A DNA stretch of 64,000 nt from a virus. The stretch is taken from positions 1 to 64,000 of the IMG/VR virus record IMGVR_UViG_3300032315_000747, one strand, 5' to 3'. The notes beneath the pieces are model-generated. The model searched no databases, was not told where the DNA came from, and worked only from the letters and a program-made list of their open reading frames with translations. Below are positions 9,262 through 17,731 of the stretch, in pieces. The translations under genes were made by a program, and so were the position numbers. Within the stretch, counting starts at the first letter, position 1; every line of letters starts with the position of its first letter.

Positions 9262-9423
9262 ATGAATAAGCATCTTCAGGTCGGTATCGGTGGCGTCAAC
9301 TGCAACTGTTGCTTTCCTGCTCCCGGTTCTAATCACCGCAAGCTGCGTATCCGCAAAGCAAAGCGTGATGAGGCTAAGGCTGCTTGGAAGATCGAGGCTA
9401 TCAATAAAAATAATGACGTGTAG
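9262..9423 (+). CDS. Small Cys-rich phage protein
   Basis: 53 residues from the ATG at 9262, which follows the promoter at 9202. Contains NCNCCFPAPGS then a very basic helix (RKAKRDEAKAAWKIEA). The short CxCC motif plus basic tail recurs in small T4-like phage proteins; the function is unknown. Expressed early by its promoter. Confidence 0.6.
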   Translation: MNKHLQVGIGGVNCNCCFPAPGSNHRKLRIRKAKRDEAKAAWKIEAINKNNDV

Positions 9424-9436
9424 GTAACGAAATCAG

Positions 9437-9465
9437 TTGACTTCGGAAATGAAGTTTGCTATAGT
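9437..9465 (+). promoter_or_regulatory. Early promoter, TTGACT-17-TATAGT
   Basis: TTGACT at 9437-9442 and TATAGT at 9460-9465, 17-base spacer, TTTGC upstream of the -10. It precedes a late-type octamer at 9496 in front of the same gene. Confidence 0.75.
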
Positions 9466-9495
9466 AAATTTACTAAGAGCATTTCGCTTCACTTT

Positions 9496-9503
9496 GATAA
9501 ATA
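9496..9503 (+). promoter_or_regulatory. T4-type late promoter, GATAAATA
   Basis: GATAAATA 17 bases before the ATG at 9521, downstream of the early promoter at 9437. A gene with both could be read in both phases. Confidence 0.5.
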
Positions 9504-9520
9504 ATATAAAGGAATACGAC

Positions 9521-9853
9521 ATGAAGATCAACGAATTGCTTAACGAATCGGCTCACGACGATTGGGATAAAGAAGAAGAAGAAGCTCCCGATCCTGATCA
9601 GGACAAGATTCCTCATCTTGTCATGCAACTTAAGAAAGCAATTGACCTTAAGAACTATCCGATCACGTTTAAGGACGGGAACAAATCTATAATTCCTCGG
9701 AGGAGCATTCTGCAATTCATGAATCGGTACAACGACATGAAGCCGATGGATCGTGAAAAAATGCAAGAACTGGCTTCACAGAGCCTCGAAAAGTTCAACG
9801 AAGTTCTTGATACTTTCTCAGCACCTCCTGCACCGAAAAGCATTTATCGCTAA
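9521..9853 (+). CDS. Small acidic protein with capsid-targeting-like leader
   Basis: 110 residues from the ATG at 9521 (ribosome site AAGGAA eight bases upstream). Begins MKINELLNESA, matching the leader class with an LNE end, followed by an acidic segment (WDKEEEEAPDPDQDK) and a helical remainder. Family not recognised. Early and late promoters both lie upstream and a strong terminator follows, so this is a monocistronic unit. Confidence 0.6.
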   Translation: MKINELLNESAHDDWDKEEEEAPDPDQDKIPHLVMQLKKAIDLKNYPITFKDGNKSIIPRRSILQFMNRYNDMKPMDREKMQELASQSLEKFNEVLDTFSAPPAPKSIYR

Positions 9854-9881
9854 ATCTGTTCATATTCCCGTCGACTACAGA

Positions 9882-9910
9882 GTGTCTCAGTGAAAACTGA
9901 GGCACTTTTT
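9882..9910 (+). terminator. Rho-independent terminator
   Basis: Stem GTGTCTCAGT / ACTGAGGCAC (10 pairs, one G-U) with a GAAA tetraloop, followed by TTTTT. It lies 29 bases after the stop at 9853. Confidence 0.9.
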
Positions 9911-9959
9911 AAATGGCTATAAAAGGGCACATAACATCACTTGAACTCGCAAACAAAAA

Positions 9960-9988
9960 TTGACAACAGCATGGGCCAGTGCTATATA
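9960..9988 (+). promoter_or_regulatory. Early promoter, TTGACA-17-TATATA
   Basis: TTGACA at 9960-9965 and TATATA at 9983-9988 with a 17-base spacer, upstream of the outer-membrane protein gene and downstream of a terminator. Confidence 0.8.
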
Positions 9989-9993
9989 TTAAC

Positions 9994-10019
9994 ACTGACT
10001 ATTGATAACAGTAGTCAGT
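9994..10019 (+). promoter_or_regulatory. 5' leader hairpin of the outer-membrane protein gene
   Basis: ACTGACTA / TAGTCAGT, eight pairs around a ten-base loop, followed by TTTT, starting about where transcription from the 9960 promoter should begin. It could stabilise the 5' end, as in ompA-type leaders, or act as an attenuator. It is seen only as an inverted repeat. Confidence 0.6.
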
Positions 10020-10038
10020 TTTTAACAAAGGAAAAAGT

Positions 10039-10602
10039 ATGAAGAATCTATTTGCTATCGCTGCGGCTATGTCGCTAGTTGCCTTTACTACCCCTGCCCT
10101 AGCAGAACCGACCGTGACAGGTGAAGTTCATTTTGGTGATGCGCGGGGCGGCGCCCGTGCTGATTCGACTGAATATAGGGTCGAAGCCTGGGATACTATT
10201 GGAAAGGTCAACGTCGGAGCCGAGCTTCAAGCTAACCAAGCTGCTCGTGAAGGTGAACTCCAAGCTGCCTTTTCTGTCAAGGCAGGGGTCGATGGCCCGT
10301 CTTACTTCGGCGTCCAGACTGCCGTATATGGCGAATTGGGTGGAGTTCTCGCTGATGGCAACAACGGTGAGTTTTGGGGCGTTGGCGTGAAGCTTACTAG
10401 GCCTGTGTTTGGTCCAGTGTCAGTGGTTGCTGGATATCGTCACCGTGAAGGATTTGCGAATGACTACCTCAATGAAGATCGGTTGAATCTCGGACTTTCT
10501 TATGCATTTAGTGACAAGACCTCATTTGGTGCAGGATACTATCGTACTCGAGGTACTTTCGATAGTGAAACTGTCGGTGTTTCGGTAACTCGTAATTTCT
10601 AA
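10039..10602 (+). CDS. Phage-encoded outer-membrane beta-barrel protein
   Basis: 187 residues. N-terminal signal peptide MKNLFAIAAAMSLVAFTTPALA with an ALA cleavage site, then alternating amphipathic strands separated by short turns and a C-terminal phenylalanine (VSVTRNF), the usual BAM targeting end of outer-membrane barrels. The size suits an 8-10-strand barrel. It has its own promoter, leader hairpin and terminator. A phage gene of this kind could alter the host surface, for example to block superinfection; that role is inference. Porin substrate not predictable. Confidence 0.75.
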   Translation: MKNLFAIAAAMSLVAFTTPALAEPTVTGEVHFGDARGGARADSTEYRVEAWDTIGKVNVGAELQANQAAREGELQAAFSVKAGVDGPSYFGVQTAVYGELGGVLADGNNGEFWGVGVKLTRPVFGPVSVVAGYRHREGFANDYLNEDRLNLGLSYAFSDKTSFGAGYYRTRGTFDSETVGVSVTRNF

Positions 10603-10616
10603 ATAGACTAACGGAG

Positions 10617-10642
10617 TGGCGACAATTACATTGTCGCCATTT
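10617..10642 (+). terminator. Rho-independent terminator
   Basis: Perfect ten-pair stem TGGCGACAAT / ATTGTCGCCA with a three-base loop followed by TTT, 15 bases after the barrel gene's stop. The T tract is short. Confidence 0.75.
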
Positions 10643-10653
10643 CCATATCTAAT

Positions 10654-10661
10654 GATAAATA
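10654..10661 (+). promoter_or_regulatory. T4-type late promoter, GATAAATA
   Basis: GATAAATA ends eight bases before the ATG at 10670; no Shine-Dalgarno sequence is visible between them, so the transcript would have almost no leader. Confidence 0.55.
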
Positions 10662-10669
10662 TATATATT

Positions 10670-11377
10670 ATGAGAGCTACTGAATTCATCACCGAACGTA
10701 AGCGTAAAAGAAAAAAGCCCGGGAAAAAGGCGTATGGAGGATATTTCTATCCAGGGTATACCTTTTTTGGCGTTAGTGATTCGGGCGAGTCAGGTGGCGA
10801 TGGCGGGGGCGGAGAGAGCATCAACGAGGCGCCAGAGTTAGAGTTAGCCAAAAGACTCCCCTCACTCGCAAAGCATGATTATAATGCGATTGACACATTG
10901 ATGAAAAAAATTGCTCGTAAGCACAAAATCACCAGCAAAGCATTACATGACTTGTTTAAAAAGAAATTCAAATCTACACCTGATCATTGGATAAAAAATA
11001 AGCTAAACGAGACAACTAGTGAAATTGATTTAGCTGATGAAGTGCAGAAGTTTGCCAATTGGGCCAGCAAGAAAATTAACCTACAGAATCCTGTAAAAAT
11101 CGAATTAAGTATGGACACCGAAGAGGCCCAGACCAACCATCATACTGGCGGTCATACGCCAGGTTCCGACAGTATCTGGGTTTATGCTAAGAATCGTAAT
11201 CTCGTGGATATATTGAGAACTGTATTTCACGAACTTGTCCATATAAGACAAGGTGAGCTTAACATGATCAAGCCAGGTTCCAGTTATCCTGGTAGTCCTA
11301 TTGAGGCGATGGCAGACCTCTTAGCCGGAAAATACATCAAGATATATGGTGCGGATCACAATTATATCTTCCAATAG
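10670..11377 (+). CDS. Zinc metallopeptidase (HExxH) with capsid-targeting leader
   Basis: 235 residues from the ATG at 10670: MRATEFITERK (ITE end), then a very basic segment, a Tyr/Gly-rich patch (GGYFYPGYTFFG) and a Gly linker with a second IxE site (SINE at ~50-53). The peptidase part has HELVH at 187-191 and a downstream Glu in SPIEAMAD (~212), a gluzincin-like arrangement with two His and one Glu as zinc ligands. The target is unknown. A protease packaged in the head and sent into the host would act on host proteins early; inference. Confidence 0.7.
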   Translation: MRATEFITERKRKRKKPGKKAYGGYFYPGYTFFGVSDSGESGGDGGGGESINEAPELELAKRLPSLAKHDYNAIDTLMKKIARKHKITSKALHDLFKKKFKSTPDHWIKNKLNETTSEIDLADEVQKFANWASKKINLQNPVKIELSMDTEEAQTNHHTGGHTPGSDSIWVYAKNRNLVDILRTVFHELVHIRQGELNMIKPGSSYPGSPIEAMADLLAGKYIKIYGADHNYIFQ

Positions 11378-11404
11378 TATTGGGTACACTGCCCAATAAA
11401 AACC

Positions 11405-11433
11405 TTGACTTACTCTACTGTTAGCTATATACT
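11405..11433 (+). promoter_or_regulatory. Early promoter, TTGACT-17-TATACT
   Basis: TTGACT at 11405-11410 and TATACT at 11428-11433, 17-base spacer, upstream of the DsbA-like gene and polymerase. Confidence 0.8.
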
Positions 11434-11455
11434 GAACAGACTAGAAGGAGTAAAC

Positions 11456-11713
11456 ATGTCTAGAGTATTTAATTCCGAAGCTAAGTTGAAGTTAGTACAA
11501 ATAATCAATGAAGGTATGGGCGTTCTACAAGAAATCGAAACGCTAAACGAAGGTCTTAACGACACTATTAAGGCAATCGCAGAAGAGCTTGACATCAAGT
11601 CAAGTATACTCAAGAAAGCGATTAAAGTGGCTCATAAGGCTCGTTTGAATGAGACGAATGACGAAAACGCTGAACTCAATAATATCCTGGAGACTGTTGG
11701 TCGTACTGATTAA
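11456..11713 (+). CDS. DsbA-like dsDNA-binding late-transcription regulator
   Basis: 85 residues from the ATG at 11456 (site AAGGAG). Helical protein: a coiled-coil half (KLVQIINEGMGVLQEIETL) followed by a helix-turn-helix-like half (IKAIAEELDIKSSILKKAIK). This arrangement matches the small DsbA double-strand DNA-binding proteins of T4-like phages, which in T4 assist late transcription. Identification is by pattern only. It overlaps the polymerase start (TAATG), so the two are one transcription unit. Confidence 0.55.
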   Translation: MSRVFNSEAKLKLVQIINEGMGVLQEIETLNEGLNDTIKAIAEELDIKSSILKKAIKVAHKARLNETNDENAELNNILETVGRTD

Positions 11714-14418
11714 TGTATATTGACGCGATATTAGATAGCAATGCTGACCGCATTCGTGTAGTTGAGCGGGGCGCCGACGGGAAACGAGCGTATAAAGAAT
11801 ATCCTACAAACTATGTTCTTTATTATCAGGATCCTAAAGGGAAGCATCGCTCTATCTATGGTGATCCTGTAACTCGCTTTTCTAGCCGTAAACGCGGTGA
11901 GTTCGAAAAAGAGCGAAGGATCCATTCTAATAAAAAGCTATTTGAAAGTGATGTCAATGTAGTTTTTAGGTGTCTGTCTGAAAACTACCTAAGAGCAGAA
12001 CCTCCAAAGCTTCACACTTGCTTCTTCGATATCGAAGTTGACTTTGATCCAGAAAAGGGCTTCAGTCCAACTTCAGATCCATTCAATCCAGTAACAGCGA
12101 TCAGTTGCTATCTTGATTGGTTGGATCAGCTTGTTACGTTAGTTATTCCGCCGAAACACATGACGGATGAGACTGCCCAAGAACTGGTCAAAGACTTCCC
12201 AAATACTTTCCTGTTTCGCAGTGAAATTGAAATGTTCGAGACGTTCTTTGACCTGATCGAAGATGCAGATGTATTGACTGGTTGGAACTCAGAAGGATAC
12301 GACATTCCATATATGGTAAATCGTATTACTCGCGTGATGTCTAAAGATGACACTCGCAAGTTCTGCCTCATGGGACAACTACCAAAGACTCGCACATACG
12401 AGCGATTCGGCAAAGAAGAACAGACATATGATCTAGTTGGTAGAATTCATATGGACTATCTTCAATTGTATAAGAAGTATAATTATGAATCACGACATAG
12501 TTATTCACTCGATGCTATCGGTGAATACGAACTAGGTGAGCGCAAGACCCAGTATGAGGGCACACTGGATCAATTGTACAACCGAGACTTCAAAACTTTC
12601 GTAGAATACAATCGTCAAGACACTATGCTTGTATTCAAGATCCACAACAAACTCAAATTTCTTGATCTTGCGAATGCGCTAGCTCATGAAAACACCGTAC
12701 TGCTACCAACTGTTATGGGTTCGGTGGCCATGATTGAAATGGCAGTTTATAATGAAGCACATGAACGAGGATTTATCGTTCCTGACAAGAAGCGTAGGGA
12801 TTCGTTTAGTGACGGACAACAAGCAGCAGGTGCGTATGTTGCTGTACCTAAGACGGGGATTCACGAATATGTCGGCGCAGTCGATATCAACTCACTCTAC
12901 CCCTCTGCCATCAGAGCCCTTAACATGGCTCCAGAGACTATTATCGGGCAGGTTCGTCAAACCCTTACTGACCAGTATATGCATGAAAAGAGCATTGCTC
13001 TTGCTAAAGAAAAGCGTAAGAAAAAGAACGGCGACGATGCAGAAGCCGTAATCGGTGCTATTCTTTGGGAAAATCTATTCGGTTCATTAGAATATACTGC
13101 TATCATGAACCAAGAACGCGGTACTATGCTCACCGTCGATTATGAAGATGGTCGATCAAAAGAGATGTCTGCTGCTGAAATCTGGAAGATGATTTTTGAC
13201 AGTCATAAGCCCTATATGCTATCAGCGAACGGAACCATCTTTACATACGAGAAAGAAGGCATCATTCCCGGATTGCTCTCACGCTGGTATTCTGAACGTA
13301 AAATACTTCAGAAGCAAGCTAAAGAAGCGTATGGCACTGATATGTATGAATACTATGACAAGCGACAGCTTGTTCGTAAGATTTTGCTTAACTCTGCATA
13401 CGGCGCGCTTCTCAATGAGCATTGTAGGTTCTATGATAAGCGTATAGGGCAGTCAGTTACGTTGTCTGGTAGACAGATCGTAAAGCATATGATGAGTCAG
13501 ATCAACGAGACTATCACTGAAAAATATCAACACGACGGTGATGCAATCGTATACGGTGACACCGATAGTTGCTATTTCTCTGCATATCATACGATCAAAC
13601 CGCAGATCGATAAGGGTGAGATTGAATGGAACAAGGAAGTATGCATACAATTATACGATAATATTGCTGATATCGCAAACGATAGTTTTCCAGGCTTCAT
13701 GGAGAAGGCATTTCATTGTCCCCGCAAGAACGGTGAGATCATCAAAGCTGGTCGTGAACTGATCGGAGATCGTACTCTATTCATCACAAAGAAGCGTTAT
13801 GCAATTAATATCTTTGATAAAGAAGGCAAGCGCAAAGATGTGAATGGTAAGATAGGTGAGATCAAGGCTATGGGTCTTGACTTGAAACGAGCAGATACTC
13901 CTAAGTATGTTCAGACGTTCTTGATGGAAGTGCTTGAGCAGGTACTGGGCGGCGTTCCTCGCGACGAGGTTATCACTAAGATCAGAGAATTCAAGACTTG
14001 GCTTTCTGAACAAGATAGTTGGACTAAAGGTTCTCCTAAGTCAGTCAACAATCTCACTAAACATACAGCGCAGTTCGAGAAGACCGGTCAGTGTAGTGTT
14101 GGACATGCGAAAGCTGCCATCAATTATAACTACCTGCGTAAGATGAACGGTGACCAATATAGTCAGAAGATCGTAGATGGTATGAAGGTTGTTGTATGTA
14201 CTCTCAAAGCAAATCCATTAGGGTTGACTTCGATTGCATATCCAACCGATGAGCTTAGACTACCGCAGTGGTTCCTTGAACTTCCTTTCGATGATAATGA
14301 AATGGAACGTAAGCTAGTCGATGAGAAGATCGATAACCTATTAGGTGTGCTTGACTGGAATATCAGAACAGATACTAACACTAACAGTACATTCAGTGAT
14401 CTGTTCAGTTTCGGTTAA
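11713..14418 (+). CDS. 43: DNA polymerase, family B (T4 gp43-like)
   Basis: 901 residues, close to T4 gp43 (898). Exonuclease motif I FFDIEVDFD (D106/E108), motif II in TGWNSEGYDIPY, motif III YNRQDT. Polymerase motif A VGAVDINSLYPSAIR (D391), motif B KILLNSAYGALLNEH, motif C YGDTDS (D616, D618), and the KKRY element ITKKRYA. All catalytic Asp/Glu residues are present, so proofreading and synthesis should both work. It replicates the phage genome with the clamp encoded next. No intein or split seen. Confidence 0.97.
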   Translation: MYIDAILDSNADRIRVVERGADGKRAYKEYPTNYVLYYQDPKGKHRSIYGDPVTRFSSRKRGEFEKERRIHSNKKLFESDVNVVFRCLSENYLRAEPPKLHTCFFDIEVDFDPEKGFSPTSDPFNPVTAISCYLDWLDQLVTLVIPPKHMTDETAQELVKDFPNTFLFRSEIEMFETFFDLIEDADVLTGWNSEGYDIPYMVNRITRVMSKDDTRKFCLMGQLPKTRTYERFGKEEQTYDLVGRIHMDYLQLYKKYNYESRHSYSLDAIGEYELGERKTQYEGTLDQLYNRDFKTFVEYNRQDTMLVFKIHNKLKFLDLANALAHENTVLLPTVMGSVAMIEMAVYNEAHERGFIVPDKKRRDSFSDGQQAAGAYVAVPKTGIHEYVGAVDINSLYPSAIRALNMAPETIIGQVRQTLTDQYMHEKSIALAKEKRKKKNGDDAEAVIGAILWENLFGSLEYTAIMNQERGTMLTVDYEDGRSKEMSAAEIWKMIFDSHKPYMLSANGTIFTYEKEGIIPGLLSRWYSERKILQKQAKEAYGTDMYEYYDKRQLVRKILLNSAYGALLNEHCRFYDKRIGQSVTLSGRQIVKHMMSQINETITEKYQHDGDAIVYGDTDSCYFSAYHTIKPQIDKGEIEWNKEVCIQLYDNIADIANDSFPGFMEKAFHCPRKNGEIIKAGRELIGDRTLFITKKRYAINIFDKEGKRKDVNGKIGEIKAMGLDLKRADTPKYVQTFLMEVLEQVLGGVPRDEVITKIREFKTWLSEQDSWTKGSPKSVNNLTKHTAQFEKTGQCSVGHAKAAINYNYLRKMNGDQYSQKIVDGMKVVVCTLKANPLGLTSIAYPTDELRLPQWFLELPFDDNEMERKLVDEKIDNLLGVLDWNIRTDTNTNSTFSDLFSFG

Positions 14419-14426
14419 CAACATCC

Positions 14427-14455
14427 TTGACAATCGTAATAAATTCCTATATTCT
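14427..14455 (+). promoter_or_regulatory. Early/middle promoter, TTGACA-17-TATTCT
   Basis: TTGACA at 14427-14432; TATTCT at 14450-14455 (17 bases) or the better TATATT at 14448 (15 bases). It lies between polymerase and clamp. A late-like CCTAAATA follows at 14470-14477. Confidence 0.65.
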
Positions 14456-14494
14456 ACACAATATAGATACCTAAATACTACAAAGGAAAAAGAA

Positions 14495-15226
14495 ATGAAA
14501 GATTATCTGCTTGATTTGATTCAACACACTCATGGTCTGGGTGTAGTTGATCTCGTGAAGATTGTCGGTACTGATGCAGAAACGTTAGTTTCTGCGGTAT
14601 CAGACGACAAGACTGTTATCGTTAATGGGACATTCAAGGCCCCGATCGCAGAATTTATTGGCACCTTCGGCATGCCTAATTTGTCGAAGTTGAAGACTAT
14701 CTTGTCGTTCGATGACTATGACGACACTTCTACTATCAACGTGGGGCGAGGAACTAAGGAAGATGCGGCAGCTCCTGCAAGTATTCACTTCGAAACTAAG
14801 ACGGGCGATTTCGTTAACGACTATCGACTGATGGCAAAGACATTGGTCGAAGACAAGATCAAGAAGGTAACATTCAATGGCGCCAGTTGGGACGTTTCGT
14901 TCGATCCTAGTACTGCTGGCATCCAGCGTCTAAAGAAGCAGTCGTCAGTTCACAGTGAAGACCTTCACTTCAAGACCAAGACAGAAAATAAGAACCTAGT
15001 TGTGTATTTCGGTGATCCGTCTTCGCACTCTGGCAATTTCGTATTACAGTCAGATGTCTCTGGAAGTCTCTCACGTCCTTGGAATTGGCCTGTGAAGGTT
15101 TTTCTTGCGATCATGGATCTACCCGGTGATAAGACTGTCAGCTTCTCTGATCAAGGCGTTGCCCAGATCGTAGTTGACAATCCGATCTCTAAGTATCATT
15201 ATTATCTTCCTGCACAGGCTAAGTAA
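14495..15226 (+). CDS. 45: Sliding clamp (T4 gp45-like)
   Basis: 243 residues from the ATG at 14495 (site AAAGGAAA). T4 gp45 is 228 residues. The order of features fits: an N-terminal domain with APIAEFIGTFGMPNLSKLKTILSFDD, a central GDFVNDYRLMAK, and a closing strand pair with VAQIVVDNPISKYHYYLPA. The clamp is a trimeric ring that tethers the polymerase and in T4 also activates late transcription with gp33/gp55, which suits the TATAAATA promoters here. Position directly after the polymerase supports the call. Confidence 0.85.
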   Translation: MKDYLLDLIQHTHGLGVVDLVKIVGTDAETLVSAVSDDKTVIVNGTFKAPIAEFIGTFGMPNLSKLKTILSFDDYDDTSTINVGRGTKEDAAAPASIHFETKTGDFVNDYRLMAKTLVEDKIKKVTFNGASWDVSFDPSTAGIQRLKKQSSVHSEDLHFKTKTENKNLVVYFGDPSSHSGNFVLQSDVSGSLSRPWNWPVKVFLAIMDLPGDKTVSFSDQGVAQIVVDNPISKYHYYLPAQAK

Positions 15227-15603
15227 TGATCAAGACCGTCGTTGGCAATAGATATATAATGGTCGAGGGAGGGTCACCGGCAGGAACTTACCTCAATCAT
15301 ACATCGAGTCCTTTGGGTGCGGGGAATGTTCGATGGAATGCCAACTTTCAATGGTTTGAAGTATATGATGGCATATCTTGGACATCGGTTGTACAAGGGC
15401 ATACTAGTGTGAGTCTAACTCCTGAAGCGGCGAATATCCTTGATTGGGCTAAGAAAAAGATGCATGAAGAAACTGAACTTGCTAGACTAGCAGAACACAA
15501 TCCTACTATCGCTGGCTTAATCGAACAGAAAAAAAATCTTGATGACAAGATCAAGATGGTACAAATCTTAGTTAGAGAAGAGCCGAAACTTGGAACAAAT
15601 TAA
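15226..15603 (+). CDS. Conserved phage protein of unknown function
   Basis: 125 residues; overlaps the clamp stop (TAATG). N-terminal half is beta-rich with a WNANFQWFEVYDGISW motif; the C-terminal half is a coiled coil (LIEQKKNLDDKIKMVQILV). I have seen this type in T4-like phages without a function. It overlaps the DpdA-like gene by 14 bases. Confidence 0.6.
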   Translation: MIKTVVGNRYIMVEGGSPAGTYLNHTSSPLGAGNVRWNANFQWFEVYDGISWTSVVQGHTSVSLTPEAANILDWAKKKMHEETELARLAEHNPTIAGLIEQKKNLDDKIKMVQILVREEPKLGTN

Positions 15604-17179
15604 TCTCTCGGCGTCACATGATCCAGAATGGGCGTTGTTTTTACCAGCAGTCTCGTCTTTCTTCATCTCGGGTCTTGGCAAGCAGCGTGAAGGTGAAAAC
15701 TATTTTGACCCGGCGAGAATTCCTGCGGCATTCAACGGTGATGTTGAGAAGTTAAACTTCCTTAACGAGAAGGAAGGCTTGTATACTTACAAGTGGGGCC
15801 TGTACTCTGCTGGTCACGCTAACCTAGATATCACGAAGGACGACAACAACGAATCAATCATTCGTAAGCGTGATCGCAAGAACACTTTCCTTCTAGGGGA
15901 CTCAGGTGGATTCCAGATTCTTAAGTGTCAGTGGCCTGCTGACTGGAAGGATCCTAACTGTCCCCGAGCGATGAAGAAAAGAACTGAGGTCCTTAAGTGG
16001 ATGGACGAATACATGGACTATGGTATGTGTCTTGATATTCCATCACAATCCCTGACAACTTATCACATTGAAGATCCAAAAACTCAGAAAAAAGACCCAG
16101 TAACTAAAAAGCCTATACCGGGTACGGGTATATCTATGCATGGCATTGCAACTATTCAAGATGCTATCACCGCTACCCATATCAACAATGAGTATTTTGT
16201 TGCTAATCGTGACGGTCGTTGCAAGTTTCTGAACGTTCTACAGGGTCGCAACCATACTCAGTCAGACGTTTGGTATGAAGAGATGAAGAAGTACTGCGAT
16301 ACAGCAGTGTACGGAGATCGTGCATTCAATGGTTGGGCATTCGGCGGCCAAAACAAGATCGATATCCACCTGATGCTCAAGCGTCTTGTCGGCATCATTC
16401 ATGATGGTTATCTTGAAGAAGGTAAGCAGGACTTAGTTCACTGTCTTGGAACTTCGATCATGGAGTATGCTGTATTGTTTACAGATATTCAGAAAGCAAT
16501 ACGTAAATATCACAATCCTAAACTACAGATCACCTTTGACTGTGCTAGTCCGTTCTTTGCGGCTGCTAAAGGTCTTGCTTACAATAACAATACGTTTGAG
16601 CATGGTAAGAAGTGGGCGTATGCGATGGAGAAGACTGCTGAAAACAAGAAGTATGCGACAGATACTCGCAAGTTCAGCGATGCAGTATTACAAGATAAGA
16701 TTCATAAGTTCTTTACAGATAGTCCAGTAACTGATCTATTAACGGTGAAAGACATTTGCTATCGTGGTCAGGGATTCTTGGGTCAGCATGGCAAAGAGAC
16801 CAAGACTAGTTGGGATACATTGAGTTATACATTGATTCAGGCTCACAACGTCTATCAGCATATGAGTGCTGTTCAAGAAGCTAATCGCAGGTATGAAACT
16901 GGGGTCAAACCCAAGATGGTTATGGATCCTCTCGGACACCTTAAATTTGCTGACATTGTTGATGAGATTTTTTCTCTGAAGGATCGTCAAAAAAGTCTTA
17001 GCATGATCGACAATTATGATACATTTTGGCAGCAGATTAAAGCTGGTCAAGGTTTCTCAGGTAAGAAAACCGTCAACGCACAAACGATGTTCAGTCAATT
17101 GTTCACTATAGAAGAGGAACCAGAGATCGAAGAAGTCGTTGAAGATAGCGACGATGCGATTTTGGAAGTACTAGATTGA
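15590..17179 (+). CDS. dpdA: DpdA-like DNA 7-deazaguanine transglycosylase (TGT superfamily)
   Basis: 529 residues. The TGT-type motif LLGDSGGFQIL (D104) binds the base in tRNA-guanine transglycosylases; LDIPSQ near residue 148 offers a second Asp; VHCLGTS and a C-terminal region without the TGT zinc cluster complete the picture. Phage DpdA enzymes swap guanine in DNA for a 7-deazaguanine base made by FolE-QueD-QueE, all encoded within 8 kb downstream. This gives strong context for DNA rather than tRNA modification. The last 20 residues are acidic. Confidence 0.8.
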   Translation: MEQINLSASHDPEWALFLPAVSSFFISGLGKQREGENYFDPARIPAAFNGDVEKLNFLNEKEGLYTYKWGLYSAGHANLDITKDDNNESIIRKRDRKNTFLLGDSGGFQILKCQWPADWKDPNCPRAMKKRTEVLKWMDEYMDYGMCLDIPSQSLTTYHIEDPKTQKKDPVTKKPIPGTGISMHGIATIQDAITATHINNEYFVANRDGRCKFLNVLQGRNHTQSDVWYEEMKKYCDTAVYGDRAFNGWAFGGQNKIDIHLMLKRLVGIIHDGYLEEGKQDLVHCLGTSIMEYAVLFTDIQKAIRKYHNPKLQITFDCASPFFAAAKGLAYNNNTFEHGKKWAYAMEKTAENKKYATDTRKFSDAVLQDKIHKFFTDSPVTDLLTVKDICYRGQGFLGQHGKETKTSWDTLSYTLIQAHNVYQHMSAVQEANRRYETGVKPKMVMDPLGHLKFADIVDEIFSLKDRQKSLSMIDNYDTFWQQIKAGQGFSGKKTVNAQTMFSQLFTIEEEPEIEEVVEDSDDAILEVLD

Positions 17180-17188
17180 ATAAAACAC

Positions 17189-17217
17189 TTGCAATCGACA
17201 CGACTCCGTGTTATATT
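17189..17217 (+). promoter_or_regulatory. Early promoter, TTGCAA-17-TATATT
   Basis: TTGCAA at 17189-17194 and TATATT at 17212-17217, 17-base spacer, in the gap after the DpdA-like gene and 26 bases before the next ATG. Confidence 0.65.
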
Positions 17218-17243
17218 AAAAATATGGTAGTGAGATATTACTA

Positions 17244-17720
17244 ATGGAAAATACTGTAACAACTATACTCTCTGTTAGAGAACAAGCACAGGCTGAAAAG
17301 CGTGTTCGTATCAGGGAACGTGCAAAGCGCATGATCTGGGTAACTTTTCAGCGAGAAGGTATCCACAAGTATCCGGGAGCAGATACTGATCTGAGTCTGG
17401 CAACGGGAGACGAATATGATGTCAGTTTTCTAGGTTTCCCGCACAGACATATTTTCCACTTTACAGTGGGAATACAAGTATTTCATAACGACCGAGATAT
17501 AGAGTTTATTCAGTTCAAGCGTTGGCTCGAAAAGAGTTTCAATGATGGACTGATGCAACTAGACTATCGTTCGTGTGAAATGGTTAGCGATGAACTATAT
17601 GATATGATTGCGACTCGCTATCCAAAACGTGACATTGAGATTACTGTTTCAGAAGACGGTGAGAACGGTGCCACTATCTACTATAATGCAACTCGTCCTT
17701 CTCAATCAATCCCCATCTAA
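17244..17720 (+). CDS. Conserved T4-superfamily protein of unknown function
   Basis: 158 residues. A basic N-terminal helix (QAEKRVRIRERAKRM) leads into an alpha/beta domain with KYPGAD, LGFPHRHIFHFTVGI, LDYRSCEM and EITVSEDGENGA. The HRH, Cys-Glu and SEDGENG motifs look like conserved active-site positions. There is a faint likeness to the T-fold enzymes (QueD/FolE) in the HxHxFHF strand, which I would not rely on. It stands first in the modification region after the promoter at 17189. Confidence 0.55.
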   Translation: MENTVTTILSVREQAQAEKRVRIRERAKRMIWVTFQREGIHKYPGADTDLSLATGDEYDVSFLGFPHRHIFHFTVGIQVFHNDRDIEFIQFKRWLEKSFNDGLMQLDYRSCEMVSDELYDMIATRYPKRDIEITVSEDGENGATIYYNATRPSQSIPI

Positions 17721-17731
17721 AGGAATATAAA

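Noticed and set aside
17244-17720. A second QueD/FolE-like T-fold enzyme
   Set aside because: Only a short HxHxFHF strand is similar; metal-site order does not match.
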